A stretch of DNA of 64,000 nucleotides. Origin: Pelodera strongyloides (Eukaryota; Nematoda; Chromadorea; Rhabditida; Rhabditidae). Positions 38,701 through 49,000 of the stretch are shown here, one piece after another; position 1 is the first letter of the stretch, and each line of letters opens with the position of its first letter. The notes below the pieces were generated by a model. It saw nothing but the letters and a program-made list of their open reading frames with translations, was not told the origin of the DNA and made no database searches. The stretch lies in contig JAANDG010000128.1 in NCBI GenBank assembly GCA_036852015.1, positions 124,001 through 188,000 of the forward strand, written 5' to 3'. The position numbers and the translations under genes were made by a program.

Positions 38701-41700
38701 GAGGCAAAGTTCCGACTGAAGCTCCGCAGAGAGACCTTTGATCCAGCAAACGATTATTGTCAAGTCGGCGATGTTTTAGATTCGGTGGAGACGACGGTGA
38801 TGGTCTCGGTGTGTTTTTCTATTTTATCAATACTGTAGAACATATGCTTAACTACATCGAGTGAATCGAATTAGAAAAGATCAAGTTGATTCCTATTTGA
38901 CAAACTCATGACAAAACTCATTACTATTGTTGAATAATTGGCAATGGAGTTGGGCTCTATGCATTCGTTTTAGAAACGAGCGGATACTGAGGAGCACTAC
39001 AGACGATTAATTCTTTCCACTGATAAACCAGTCTCCAGAATGCTTCACGATGCAGAATCATCACTGACTAATGGAGAAGGAGGCCCGGAGATGATAGGTG
39101 CGGGATAAGTTGGCAGAATAATTTGTAGTACGTGAACCAGATGACAACCTCAGGTATGTGGCTAACGGACAGTTGGATCTTCACTACCACACCAGACTTA
39201 GTAAGAACGCTGCAGATGCCTAGCAAAGAATTGTAAAGCATCTTCAGATATTGATGAGTATCGATCTTACGAGGATAACGGACTAGTATCTATTGTGAGA
39301 ACAAATCTAATGGACACTGATGTCGTGTACAGTTTCGCCATCGAATTGGCAAGTAAGCAAACATCGTAGTCTAATTTTTTGCAGTGATTGATAATTAGCG
39401 GTTACTATAACATAACACCCAATCAACACAATGCCGCACACCTTACCTCTTACCTCTTACCGTATAGTGCAAAAATTATATTAATATATACTTTTAGAGT
39501 TCCTTCCTAACAAACTACCATCGGACGAAAAAGATTATCAGAGTGATGCGAGCAGCAGAATAAAACGAGGTATTACAAGCTATTTATGACTATTCACTAC
39601 ACTCGGTATGGCAGCACTGTGTGTAAGGGTTGGGTTAAAACCATTACTAAAAAATTATAAGTGGTAACTATACACTGGTGAAACGAAAACTCAGGAAGAT
39701 AAGTCATCTTTGCGAAGTCAGAATAAATGCACAATGATGTTGTTTTCCCTAAATGGAAACATTCTTTTTCATACCCCTCTATTGTACATTTAGGGATCAG
39801 CGCTTATGATAACAGCTTTCTGTCTGATGTGATCAAAAAGTTGTCGGTACAATTGTACCGCTTCAAGCATCTCAGAAAGTTGGGCACTCCTATCGACAGT
39901 GGAACGGAAGAGCTAGAGAATAGTATAGGGCAGTGTGAGTTTGGGTTTCTCATTTTTTTTTTACAATTCACATGCGAATTCATTTATAGCTTTCAATCTG
40001 TAATTTCAACCAACTTTGTCAAGCACTTGTCACCGACGCCAAACAAAATAAACCTGATTCGCTCCTTTTAAGTTTACGCGAATTTAGTGATAGCCAATAT
40101 GCTTCCCTTCTCTGACTGTGCTACCACTTCTCCATGTGGATTTGCTGAATATTATCGACCGCAAACACCAGAAGATCGATCAATTGTGTAGGAATTTTCT
40201 TTCTATGATACTCGTCCTAGGTGTTTATCGTTTCCTTACATACGTCACGTACAAGATAGAACAGATAGAGTATACAATAAACGAATGTTTGTTTTGTTAT
40301 AAATTAGTTTATTATTTTGGGTTACATCCATCTATGTTGCAGTATGACGACCCTTGCCACATCGCTTCTATGCGAGGCAATTGCCGACGAGAAACTCGTA
40401 TGTGGCAGTATTGCCTATATTCATGACACAATGAAGAACAACCTCGACAATCCGGATCTGCTTAAGGATTTCAAGGACTATGTAGATATTGTAAGAAAAT
40501 TTGCAAATAGCGTATTGTCCCGTAAATTTTTAGATAACTAATTAAAGGTGGAAACGATCGTTGCTTGACTTTATTGAACATACAAACGCATGACCAGATA
40601 TAAAGTTTTGCTTTAGAACAACCCCGAAGACAGAAAATGGTTCCTTCGAGCTCTACTGCATCACGTGTCTGACAATTGTTTGACATATCAGTGTTTGGTA
40701 CGTGAGCATTTTCTCCAATATGGGAACAAAGTTGACGTACAATTAGAAGATATAGTTTTACGATGTTTGTTTTCAGAGGGATGACGATGCTTGGGGTCGT
40801 CTATATCGCGATTTCCACTTTCTTGATGAAAGTCTTCCGTTTGATAATAGAGTTGTTGCTGCTCTATCTTATATGGCAACGAACAGCACAAACCATCTGA
40901 TGAGACTCAAGATGTATTCGCAAATTCGAGGTTTTTATTTCATATTATTTTATTTTTCACATTTAGCGCTCTATTCGGAGCATGAACACGCTTCCTTGTT
41001 ATTTATGTGTAGTTAAGTTTCAGATTATATAATTGTTTCGTAGAGAATATGATTCCGTTCTGGAGCGCGGGACAAGCGACAAAGTCGATTGAAGACCGAC
41101 TGAGACAAGGAAATGAGGACATTTTGTCGTTGAGAAGGATGAAAGTGAGTTTCCCTATTCAATTAAATAATTTACTTGATTAGCATTTAACAAAAACAAA
41201 GTAGGCGAGTGCGCGGGAATCAGACATTCACAGGGTGATGAATTGAAAAAAAAAAGACTATCCCGGCATATCCCGTAAAACAAGATATCTGTAGACAAAA
41301 TTTTTAGTGCTGAGAAAGAACCTACGACCACTTTTGTTTCAGAGTGGTGACGTCCTCGTCAACTCGCTAGGAATCCTAGCATTCGTTGAAAGAAACGTGG
41401 ACACATCAAAGAAATTGGACTTCGACTCGCTTATTGATTGGGTATACGAGCAGAAGAAGGACGATGGAACGTACGACACGGCGCTGGTGAATTATGAATT
41501 CATCCAAAAAAAACTCCCAAACACGGGTTGTCTTGTTCTTGCATTTTCTGGTGCTAATGGTTGTTGTGCTGGCGAATTTATTATAATGTGCTTTGAACCA
41601 CGTGTCGTGATTACAACATACATTATTTCAGGACACATACTTTGCATCCCGCGCAATCTACGAGTACCGAGTGAAAAGGGTGGCAATCGGTTCGCCAAAC

Positions 41701-44212
41701 AAGGATCTGAAGGTTAAAATAGTGGCACCTCGTTTCGAAGAGCGAATCCTGAATGTGACTGACACTCCGATTATGCTCTATGTGAGTTTGTTGATCCGAA
41801 ACAGTAATTGTGCATCTATCGTTCTGATAATAAACATGTCTCAATAATTCATTTGCAGTTGCCTACAACGACAAGAAACTTGACCATAACAACAACCGGC
41901 TTTGGAAAAGTAAAGGTAGAGTACCATAGTTTCACGAGCAAAGAAAAGGGTTCTGTGACAAATTATTCTGTTAGGAACAATAAAGGCATACTAGGGCTTA
42001 TTCATTTTCATCTACTCCAATTGTATTCATATAAGCAGTTAATTAATTCACGTTCAAGGTTGGCGTAAGAATTTTGGCATCAAAACGGCGATCACGGAGA
42101 GATCTGTTCAAAATGGATCCGGTGAGGATACGAATCTCACAGATGAAGACTTTTGAGGACATCGTTATTCAGACAATCTGCTTGACGTGAGTGTTCATCT
42201 GCTTGTACTGTGGAATAAAGGTTTATTTGTTTTAGTAATGTTAGAAAAAGATTCAGGCCACCTTACGTGCTTTCTTCCAACTTTTACGAGAATGTAACTC
42301 TTCCCCTCTCAGGTCGTTGTCCCCGATAATTTCTGCGCTTGAAGTAACCCACGGGGTTTTCACCGGCTACACAACCTACAAAGACAAGATTAGCGTTCTT
42401 GAGGTGAGCGTCCTTTTAGCCGACGAATGCTGTACCAAACTGTATTTTCAGCTTACGTTTAGTTCATCTATTAGATAACGATCCTTCAGTCCGCCGGCCA
42501 CTATTCACAGCTTTGTTTCTGTTAGCATCTTTAAGAGTGACCAACCTTCAATGCATTAATTCAGAACTCGACCGAGCATGGCTTTGAAATATTCGGTCAG
42601 CCAACAATCTCTTCTTTTGCGGTTCACATGCTTGTACAAGGTCTCCAATCCCAGAAAGCCCTTTGCTATACAGTGGCGCAAATTCCACCAAAATATGTGC
42701 ATGAACCAGATGAACTGGCTCCCGTTTCCATCTCTGTTAGGCATCCGTCAGCAGGTTAGTTATCAAATACTCTTTATAAAAAAAGTTTTGGGCGTAACTC
42801 ATCAACTTTCTTTTTTGCATCGTACTCTTTGAAATGGGAGGATTTGTCGAATGAAAAGGGTTTCTATGTTCATTGAGTTTCTCGACAAAAATGTTGGTAT
42901 CAACAACAATGAATGCAATTCAGGTGAAGTGGGTGATATACTGATCGCCCATCCGGATGCCCTAATCAGTCGGCGACTTAAGAGATCAGTACCTTCAAAT
43001 ATTCCGGTTAGGAACAGTCTCGCTGCAATTGCTTCCTCTTCATTCAGAACCAAGAAGAGAAAAACAAGGGTGTGTGACCAGTTTCTTTGAGCAATACTCG
43101 TAATGTCTATTAAAGACCACTATTTTTTCAAGAAATGTTTATTGAGATGTATAATTTTTCAATGTTTAGCATCACAAAATATCTGTGCGGAGGACAATTC
43201 GGTCGTTTATTGATGAGAGTATTGAAACCGTGTGCTTCAGGTGTGTATTTATGTACTGATGCATTTTATGTCCCTTCATGCAGCTATGCCTTCGCTTAAC
43301 ATTCATGTAAAAGATTGATTCCATCAACGATTTAAAATAATACATGTTGCGTATCTATCCATTTGCTAGTGTTCATGTGCAACCGTATTGTAGAGGAGGA
43401 TCGTGCACGTGTGGCGAACTGACGTGCAATGTTCGATGCACGAAGTGTAGTGGTGTATCGGAGCAGAGTGTTCGCGAGGAAATGTGCGAACGAGAGTCTC
43501 TTGGTGGGTTCCATTTAGATTTCCAATATCGAGTAGAACACTCCATGGAATTCTGCATTATGGTACGATTTCCGCACATGCCATCTTCTTTCGTTTTTTT
43601 CTTAGAATTCTAACAGAGAAGTCAGATGTAAGCGAAGTAACACAGCGAACTAAGGTGCTCTCTTTATCCCTGGTTGCTCTTTTAGCAGTATTCGGCACGC
43701 TCATTGGGGAATCAAACACTATGTTTGGAAACGGTGGTACTACAGCGGAATACAATGTCTACACACTTAGGGTCATTCGATCAATATCGGCCTCACCTAT
43801 ACGAATACAAGGTGAGGATTATATTGCATTCGCGGTTGTGTACACTCCATGCCTATTTTAAGAATAATGCACGCTTTGATATTACAGACGCCGAAATCGA
43901 CATATACCTGCGATCATGCAATAAACGATGTATTTCGTACACAAAACTCAAAACAACCTCCAACGACTTTATTATGGTTGGAGATGTGCGAGATTTGGTA
44001 ATCGATAATCAAGCAAGGTGAGTGTTTTGTATTTGCTCTGATATTCCTTCAAGTATCGAACAGTTTTCGTATTGTCTTATTGTATATTTGTTTTATTTGG
44101 CAGGTATCACTACGTGTTACGTATGGACGATCGTTTCGAAAAAGTCGACAGTTCATGTGTTCCCTATTCTGGAATATTCTTCGCAAATTCGTTCGATTTC
44201 TCCAAATGTTGA
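6718..44212 (+). CDS. Thioester-protein/complement C3-like secreted protein (whole gene)
   Basis: This gene of about 46 exons encodes roughly 1,780 residues, the usual length of C3/TEP proteins. Intron phases agree across nearly all junctions. Residues 1-18 form a signal peptide (MRLLVVLTTFLVQLILC). Macroglobulin domains follow, then a Cys-rich anaphylatoxin-like segment (about 615-694), later MG/CUB regions, a TED alpha/alpha toroid (about 1025-1330), a macroglobulin receptor domain (about 1380-1530) and a C345C/NTR domain at the C-terminus. It resembles C. elegans tep-1 in family, but I cannot prove orthology. The GCGEQ thioester motif is not visible. The family acts outside cells in opsonisation, protease trapping or, for thioester-less members such as Drosophila Mcr, epithelial junctions. 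The exon blocks are described separately. Unresolved points are the 36667/36730 junction and the acceptor at 37520/37527. Confidence 0.88.
10636..15907 (-). CDS. Rhodopsin-family GPCR A, GnRH-receptor-related type
   Basis: Eight exons in consistent phase give 419 residues: 15771-15907, 14568-14688, 13602-13755, 13298-13437, 12747-12994, 11157-11347, 10901-11051 and 10636-10753. All seven helices are present. Landmarks are Asp in helix 2 (LNLCITDF), Cys at the top of helix 3, LDRL in place of DRY, Trp and a Pro-Gln pair in helix 4 (SWIVAIVCSFPQ), the paired loop-2 Cys (VQC), WLPYN in helix 6 and NPLLY in helix 7. The Pro-Gln and LDR features suit the GnRH/AKH/vasopressin-like branch, which is expanded in nematodes as gnrr genes. 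The protein ends four residues after NPLLY (AYKCR), so there is almost no tail. The start codon follows directly on a ttttag acceptor. The ligand is unknown, presumably a neuropeptide. Confidence 0.88.
10754..10900 (-). other. Stop-free intron in GPCR A (possible retained intron)
   Basis: This interval has a good GTATGT donor and a TTTTAG acceptor, and removing it gives a normal third extracellular loop. It is 147 bases long, a multiple of three, with no stop, so retention would add 49 residues (many of them basic) to that loop without changing the frame. Confidence 0.6.
13797..13849. repeat. GA-rich simple repeat
   Basis: This is a purine tract of irregular ga and ggga units inside the helix 2/helix 3 intron of GPCR A. 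Confidence 0.85.
15908..15915 (-). promoter_or_regulatory. Trans-splice acceptor abutting GPCR A start
   Basis: On the minus strand the bases just before the ATG read tgttttag. This leaves a leader of zero bases, as expected if a spliced leader is joined here. Confidence 0.55.
15916..21171. other. Interval between the two nested GPCR genes
   Basis: There are 5.3 kb without recognisable exons on either strand. The spacing is too large for a typical nematode operon. It contains the SINE-like unit at 16.8 kb. No other structure was recognised. Confidence 0.5.
16791..16983 (+). mobile_element. tRNA-derived SINE-like repeat
   Basis: The first 84 bases look like a degenerate leucine tRNA. They contain a box-A-like segment (gcgcagtgcctaag), a 5-bp anticodon stem (cgctg/cagcg) whose 7-base loop ctcaaga carries CAA, a long variable arm and a perfect box B (ggttcgactcc at 16853-16863). 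The acceptor ends do not pair (both are ggggcag-like), so it is not a working tRNA. An unrelated body and an A-rich tail (about 16966-16983) follow, which is the layout of a Pol III SINE. GC-richer sequence after the tail, to about 17070, may belong to it. Confidence 0.5.
21172..25151 (-). CDS. Rhodopsin-family GPCR B, GnRH-receptor-related type
   Basis: Ten exons give 370 residues: 24936-25151, 24676-24801, 24407-24526, 24162-24310, 23920-23947, 23729-23824, 23091-23208, 22548-22597, 22055-22176 and 21172-21259. Landmarks are LNITDL in helix 2, Cys before helix 3 (VLCK), LDRL, a helix 4 Trp with Pro-Gln (SWLLAILWSIPQ), the loop-2 Cys (VQC), helix 5 split by a 95-base intron, WFPYN in helix 6 and NPFLY in helix 7. 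It ends four residues after NPFLY (GFTH). The Ser-rich N-terminus has a possible N-glycosylation site (NSS). It is a paralogue of GPCR A and shares splice sites in the third cytoplasmic and third extracellular loops. The exon ending at 24407 may instead use a GC donor six bases earlier, which would give the same second-loop length as GPCR A. Confidence 0.87.
21339..21486. repeat. Short direct repeat pair
   Basis: A unit containing gttttagatgtaaacg followed by ttaat occurs at about 21339-21364 and again at about 21463-21486, with one base difference in the core. It lies just upstream (in minus-strand terms) of the last exon of GPCR B. Confidence 0.6.
25152..25158 (-). promoter_or_regulatory. 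Trans-splice acceptor abutting GPCR B start
   Basis: The minus strand reads gtttcag directly followed by the ATG at 25151, the same zero-leader arrangement as in GPCR A. Confidence 0.55.
25159..31360. other. Intronic stretch without genes
   Basis: No supported exon was found on either strand. The stretch holds a GC-richer patch (25580-25690) and the tandem repeats at 27.2-27.7 kb. Several 60-90 codon frames lack splice sites or coding character. Confidence 0.5.
27248..27665. repeat. Tandem duplication of about 175 bases, with a partial third copy
   Basis: Copy 1 (about 27248-27423) and copy 2 (about 27424-27595) share blocks in the same order: caattgtacgc, attcgcagaaaa, tcctagtaataaaccaac with aacattgtt, and gcatgcaaatgcac or a variant, then a tttttgacgaactct-like end. 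A third partial copy of the last block is at about 27618-27665 (catgcatatgcactttttt and gcgaacgctaactttg). Confidence 0.75.
31361..31498. mobile_element. Foldback/MITE-like inverted repeat
   Basis: The arms at 31361-31394 and 31465-31498 are 34 bases each and are inverted copies of one another with two mismatches (core ccgtattcaccaacac, then agggagccctccct). They enclose 70 bases. There is no coding capacity. This is the form of a small non-autonomous foldback element. Confidence 0.75.
32309..32356. repeat. Perfect 21-bp hairpin with 6-base loop
   Basis: The arms at 32309-32329 and 32336-32356 are exact reverse complements (ttaatctgtacagcttctca plus t) around the loop tagctc. It lies 530 bases before the exon at 32884 and is transcribed within the TEP intron. 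It could form an RNA hairpin or be a young palindromic insertion. The loop is small for a usual miRNA precursor. Confidence 0.8.
32884..36144 (+). CDS. TEP-like gene, MG3 to MG6 block
   Basis: Exons are 32884-33105, 34959-35126, 35375-35560, 35718-35882 and 36019-36144, all phase 0 and multiples of three. They complete MG3 (two Cys, CF and IIC) and encode MG4-MG6. The last exon has the family's LSPGDKVTF strand and an acidic segment ending DEKIARLMQ, which in C3/TEPs precedes the anaphylatoxin or linker region. Cys pairs appear in the 34959 exon (YCIS and RRCKV) and the 35718 exon (TCNS, NCVL and KCD). Confidence 0.85.
36253..37272 (+). CDS. TEP-like gene, Cys-rich anaphylatoxin-like segment
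   Basis: Exons are 36253-36373, 36524-36667, 36730-36767 and 37216-37272. They encode a Cys-rich, Ser-rich region (DKCSSAG, FNSCPEAK, DFCMQKMVLSCN, then TCRYRISRWIND and GRFCTND). This is where C3 carries its anaphylatoxin and Drosophila Mcr an inserted Cys module. Spacing does not match a standard C3a six-Cys pattern, so the fold is uncertain. Joining 36667 to 36730 with canonical sites makes an in-frame TGA. Either a donor is misplaced, the assembly has an error, or this is a true break. Confidence 0.6.
37527..39569 (+). CDS. TEP-like gene, MG7/CUB block
   Basis: Exons are 37527-37657, 37820-37967, 38249-38335, 38471-38601, 38679-38808, 38974-39097, 39141-39200, 39248-39352 and 39498-39569. 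The first contains the RTFFPNVWFF strand, equivalent to the family's RTYFPETWLW. The next exons give the GSWQVKSEYW and FFMEL-like strands of MG7, with an NxS/T site (NESF). The first exon must start at 37527 after a weak ttgaag acceptor, because the better ttttag at 37519 puts a stop in frame. The last exon ends at an RIKR basic site followed by Gly, a possible furin cut. Confidence 0.75.
39794..41781 (+). CDS. TEP-like gene, TED (alpha/alpha toroid) block without visible thioester
   Basis: Exons are 39794-39934, a candidate at 40094-40187, then 40343-40490, 40617-40697, 40777-40930, 41044-41144, 41343-41486 and 41632-41781. The late exons match the toroid helices well (VNSLGILAFVERN, WVYEQKKDDGTYDT, then YFASRAIYEY). 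The thioester GCGEQ should fall at the 39934/40343 boundary, just before MTTLATSLL. If the candidate exon is used, the sequence there is SPCGFAEYYRP, with a Cys-Gly but no EQ. If it is skipped, the site reads NSIGHMTTLA with no Cys at all. Either way no canonical thioester is encoded. Confidence 0.78.
41859..44212 (+). CDS. TEP-like gene, receptor-binding and C345C/NTR block
   Basis: Exons are 41859-41915, 42059-42186, 42313-42403, 42565-42754, 42924-43069, 43170-43240, 43370-43562, 43606-43627, 43686-43811, 43888-44017 and 44104-44212 (TGA at 44210-44212). The first four encode the macroglobulin receptor domain (FEDIVIQTICLT, IISALEVTHGVFTGY). A very basic linker follows, with RRLKR and KKRKTR, then a compact Cys cluster in the 43370 exon (CTCGELTCNVRCTKC). 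The final exons have the NTR/C345C pattern (EYNVYTLRVIRS, IYLRSCNKRC, HYVLRMDDRF) and end in FSKC. The 22-base exon 43606-43627 is the least certain. Confidence 0.78.
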
Positions 44213-46069
44213 CATTATTCTGAATCACTAGTTTGAATTTAAAGCTTATTCCGAATCACTAGTTTGTATTTAAAGAACCTCTTTCCGTGGTGAATCTATT
44301 TGCTATGAATGAATACGTACTTTGATAGGATTGTAATGCATGCTTTGTTTATTATATGCCAAACACTAAAAGGAAAACGGTCAATATAACATTTACCGTT
44401 CATTATATACGATCAATATTGGTGCATCGTTTATTGCTTTTGAGTTGTTAGTTACTTGCCAAAACTTCCTACATTACTAGACATTGGTGTGCTAAAAATA
44501 AAAACGCGCTGATTCGACTTGAATTTGCTTGGAATTCTTTACAATTTAATTTATTTTCAATGATGATAATTACGTGGATTGCACGTAACTTCTCCTTTAT
44601 TATTGACATTGATCAATAAACGTTTTAATACGGAACGACTAAGCCTCTGTCTGTATTTATTTCCGAATACTTGAGTATTACCGTTAATAAATATTTGAGT
44701 TATATATTTAGTTTGGCTAATTTTGTTTATGTCTCAGTGATCTGATTAAACGAAAAAATATGAAGGTTATTTTGAAATCGAACCAAAATCAACTAACTTT
44801 TGTGTGGCAAAACATAAAGCGATCCCGTTATATTGCATTGGTTTGTGTTGGTTCCCTATGCGTTTGTGAAATGCAAACGAAGAAACTGCGCGTTGTTTAT
44901 CCTTTGTGCCATTCACAGACTGTCAATAACCCTGTCTTATCTTTTGCACCCAGTGAATCACAAAGCATTCGCTTAGAGCCCAACCCCTCACACGAACCGA
45001 ATGTTTTTTTAATGCGTTTTCCCTCAATTATTAAACTCGTTAGGCTAAAAGATACAAAGAACGCCGTTAATCCAATAGACAGATCTTTTAGAATGTATGT
45101 AAATCAATAAACATAACATATTTTTTACTATGCATATTTTGAAATAGAGCATACTTTAAAGTGTTCGGATGAGAAATGAGAGATGGTGAGTGAACAACAA
45201 CAGTCATACATTTAGGGGAATTGTCCTTACAGGATTGCTCATGCCCCGAATTGGTTTCCCACATAAAACTGTTGATCAATCCCCCGTCGCACTATTGGAT
45301 TTTTTTTAGTTTCGTATAGCTGTAACGGTTTTTTTCGTTCAATATAAGATTATTTATAATGAAATGATAGGATTATGTGTGTTTACATGATAAACTTCAC
45401 TGATTTTATTACTTGAAAGTGCTTATAGTTTATTTATTTAACATAATGCTTCATTTTGAAATCCTGACCATGAGATTTGTTATTGGGCTTAAAATTCTGC
45501 CACTGCAGACGTGTGATATTGTAATAATATTTGGTGAGTCAACGATTTATCTATCTAATAAGTACACGTAAATTTGCTTATTTAAGTGATTCTTATCGAT
45601 CGGCTGAAGGGGTCAGAACTGACAGTTAGGTGGCCCTTATCAGTTGTCTTGTTATTGGCAGCAGATTATTCTGTCAATCTTGCAGTCTCTATTAAGGTAC
45701 ACGGGTTATTTTACTTCAATCATGTCCTATCATTGTAATTAGCCGTTGACTTTTGCCTCAATTGCCATTGGATCTAAATTTCTGGCAAATTATCATCTTC
45801 GGTTTATACTTTATCGATATACTGGGTATCAAAACCAGGTGTCAAATACTCTATACCGTTTTTCTTGCAAGCTATCTCTCCGTAATTTTTACTTCGGATG
45901 CCTGTTGCAGCAATTTTGTTCGTTAAGTTTTGAGCAGTAGTTTGGCAATTTTTTGTTAGCCGATGTCCATTATTCTATCTTGTGGAAACAGTTTCGTACT
46001 CGTCATCATACCTAATCTTATTCTAGCCCCGCACAACATTTTACGCCAAATTTGAATTTAATTTAGGGT
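44213..46069. other. Intergenic, TEP 3' end to LRR gene
   Basis: Right after the TEP stop, about 30 bases are duplicated in tandem (44216-44274; each unit has gaatcactagtttg and then atttaaag). A possible poly(A) signal aataaa is at 44615-44620. A 116-codon plus frame at 44760-45110 has no recognisable features. Nothing else was seen. Confidence 0.55.
46061..46066 (+). promoter_or_regulatory. Probable trans-splice acceptor of the LRR gene
   Basis: The acceptor atttag lies three bases before the ATG at 46070, again a very short leader suited to spliced-leader addition. Confidence 0.5.
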
Positions 46070-49000
46070 ATGCGATTGTGGCTCCTACTTGGTATACTTG
46101 TCTTAACTCTAACGATCGTTGACTCATATAAATACCGGAAGTCAAATCACAAGGAAGTTGGTTATTCACTTATTTCAGTTCAACGCGACACACAAAGCAA
46201 AAAAGTCGAGTGCATCTAATAGCTTTCCCCTTTAGGATCAGAGTGATGTGAGCGATAAAGAGATCCACGCCAAAGTAAAGAAAGTCTTGGCATCCAAGGT
46301 TATATATATATTTTTTTGTAGAAGACTAATTGTAAGCCCAACCGGTAGCCTATCAGTTGTTACGCATGTACTATCCAGTGGTGCATAGATCATACGAAAA
46401 TTACATGAATCACGGTATGCAAGCAAATAGTGTGCAACGCGCGAGCAACCGACGTGTAAGTTTAAGACATGACATTGTAGTACATAATATTAAGGCAGAC
46501 GATGAAACCGACGAAGAAGAAGGCATAGAACCTGTGAAGAAAATCCTCAAGAAGCCTTCTAGGCCGCAAAAGGTTCATTGCTTTCCTACGTTTAAATAGG
46601 TCCAATGAACGCGAAGAAGGGCATGTGAAAAAAACGTTATTAGAACACTGAAGTAGTGCAATGTTTTCTATAAACGAATGACATCTTTTTGCATTCTCTC
46701 TAAGGAAACTTGGATAGTACGCGATGCCTGATACACGTTGAGTCGTGGTGTTTTTTTATTGTTAAATTTTAAGGAAGAGGATCCGAGTGCTGAAGTTGAG
46801 AAAGTAGTAGCTACGAAGGGAAAAAAGATAAACAAAGGTCCCAGCAAGGACTCTGACGAGGTAGGCGAATATGCATTAGCTAAGGCTTCCTTTCTCGTAC
46901 GCACAGTCTCTGTTCGGCCCTATGCAGCACAATAGTCTACGCTTACAGTTCATGCGCACGCGCTTACTCCGTCGGCTTGAGTATATGGGCACGAGTCTAT
47001 TCAGTAGTGGTAAATATCTTGTGTTAATTTCTCGTTATCGTTTTCCCTTCGTGTTAGTTCAGGATCGAGACAATTTTTTCATTTGTGATGGCGAACAGGA
47101 TGAGACATGCCAGTGCGAAAACAATGAAGTCAATTGCGATAGCGTATGTTTGTCGAATTGCGTTTCTTTCTCGACGATAGATCGTTACTTTCCTTTGGTT
47201 CACGAATATTCGTGGATAAAACAGGACACTGATATCTGTATTCCACTCACAATTAACCATTGTTCAGGTTGAGTTTGTCGATAACACAGCCCTGCAAACC
47301 CTGCAGTTGCGCGTGCAATCGGATGATTTTGTCCCTTATTTCTTCTACGCTCGTGATAATGATATCAAAACTCTTGAAAAGGTAGGCACACGCATTTCAG
47401 CAAATCTTTGATAGATTGCAGCAGTCAAAAATATAGAATTTGGATTGCTGCTAAATACACACACCGTTTCTGAAGAGTTTGATTTGTCCGAATTTTTTTT
47501 TCCAATTTTTGACTTATGACGCATACAATAATTCATCTTTCGCTGATTGTTGAATAAAAAGGGTTCAAGGATTGTTTTATGCTGCCTGCTGCAAGAATTA
47601 CCTTTTCTAGGACAGAGTTCTGCCAGCCCACCGCAAAACAATCAAGACCCTCGATCTCAGTGACAATTATATCTCCACGATTGACGCTGGAGCATTCAAG
47701 GGTTTCAAGGAACTCCGCAAACTAGTGCTAACAAGGAACCGTATCAGACGGCCGATGGCGTAAGCAATTTATTAGTATAGTTTAAAGACATATTCTCCTC
47801 CCTCTATAAAATATGACTCCTTGAACAAGACCTCTTCAGGGAGATGTTTTCCGGTGAGCTGGAGGAAAATCTCAAGGATTTGGTATTAGATTCGAATAAT
47901 ATCAGAACCCTGCCTGATGGAGTGTTTTCAAAATTGGAGAGTTTGGAGAAATTGGTATGCCTTTTTGTTCAACCGTCATTTTGAAATCGCCGTATGATAA
48001 CTAGATCGTGATGTAACATTTGCGCAATTTAGGTTCTCGACAATAATCGTCTCAAAAACATCAACAAGGAAACGTTCAAGGGACTCTCTAATCTGCAAAA
48101 GCTATCTTTGGACAATTGCGACTTGGCGGATTTGCCTGCAGATGTTTTTGACCACCTCAAGTAATAACTTATTTAACATAGGTGCTTGAACATAAACTGC
48201 ATATTTCACTATGAAAATTGTTGGATTTTTTTATTGGATAGTGAGATAAAAAAAAAATTAAGCTACAAAACAAAAGAAATTTTCTCCTTCTTTGAAACCC
48301 CCTTAATTTCAACATTCTGTGCATACACCCTCGAGGTGTAAACATTTATGTATTATTTTTCAGGAATCTAAGGAGTCTATCACTCATTGGAAACCCTTTC
48401 AATGAGGTGAACACGATGCGCTACAGTACTCTTGAACTACTAGAAATCTTTGTTCAGTGTGCAAACTAATAATGAAATTGTCAACTTTATATACATAATA
48501 AGAGGTTATCAAACCAAATATATTTTTAGGTTCCGAAAGCGATTAATAACATTCCGAAGCTGGAACATTTGGATCTGAGCGAGACAAATATCGCCGAATT
48601 CCACAATCAATCCCTGAAGGACGATCATAGCGTAAAGGTATGGATTTGTAGCATGAGCGTTATGAGTTTATCAAAATATTTGCAGGACACATCCCTCGTA
48701 ATTCGATTTTTTTTATTATCCATTATAGCACGCACTCGAATAAAAATACAGGCTCATGTTAGCTTACACTGGCAAATATTATATGAACTCTCAATATGCA
48801 TGGTTTTCTATGTAGAATTCTTTATTAAACTGTGAACAAACACACAAATAAACAGCAAAACAAGGTACTAAGTAGAAAAGGACACAGGCTGGTCCTAACA
48901 AGCGGACCAGCTACTATGTTTCAGTTCAAACACTTTCATGCTATATGACATTCAAACCAAAATAATAATATAAATGTATGCTTCAAGTGCTTGATCCTTT

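Noticed and set aside
44760..45110. 116-codon plus-strand open frame between the TEP and LRR genes
   Set aside because: It has no splice sites, no leader acceptor, no domain pattern and AT-driven composition. It is probably chance.
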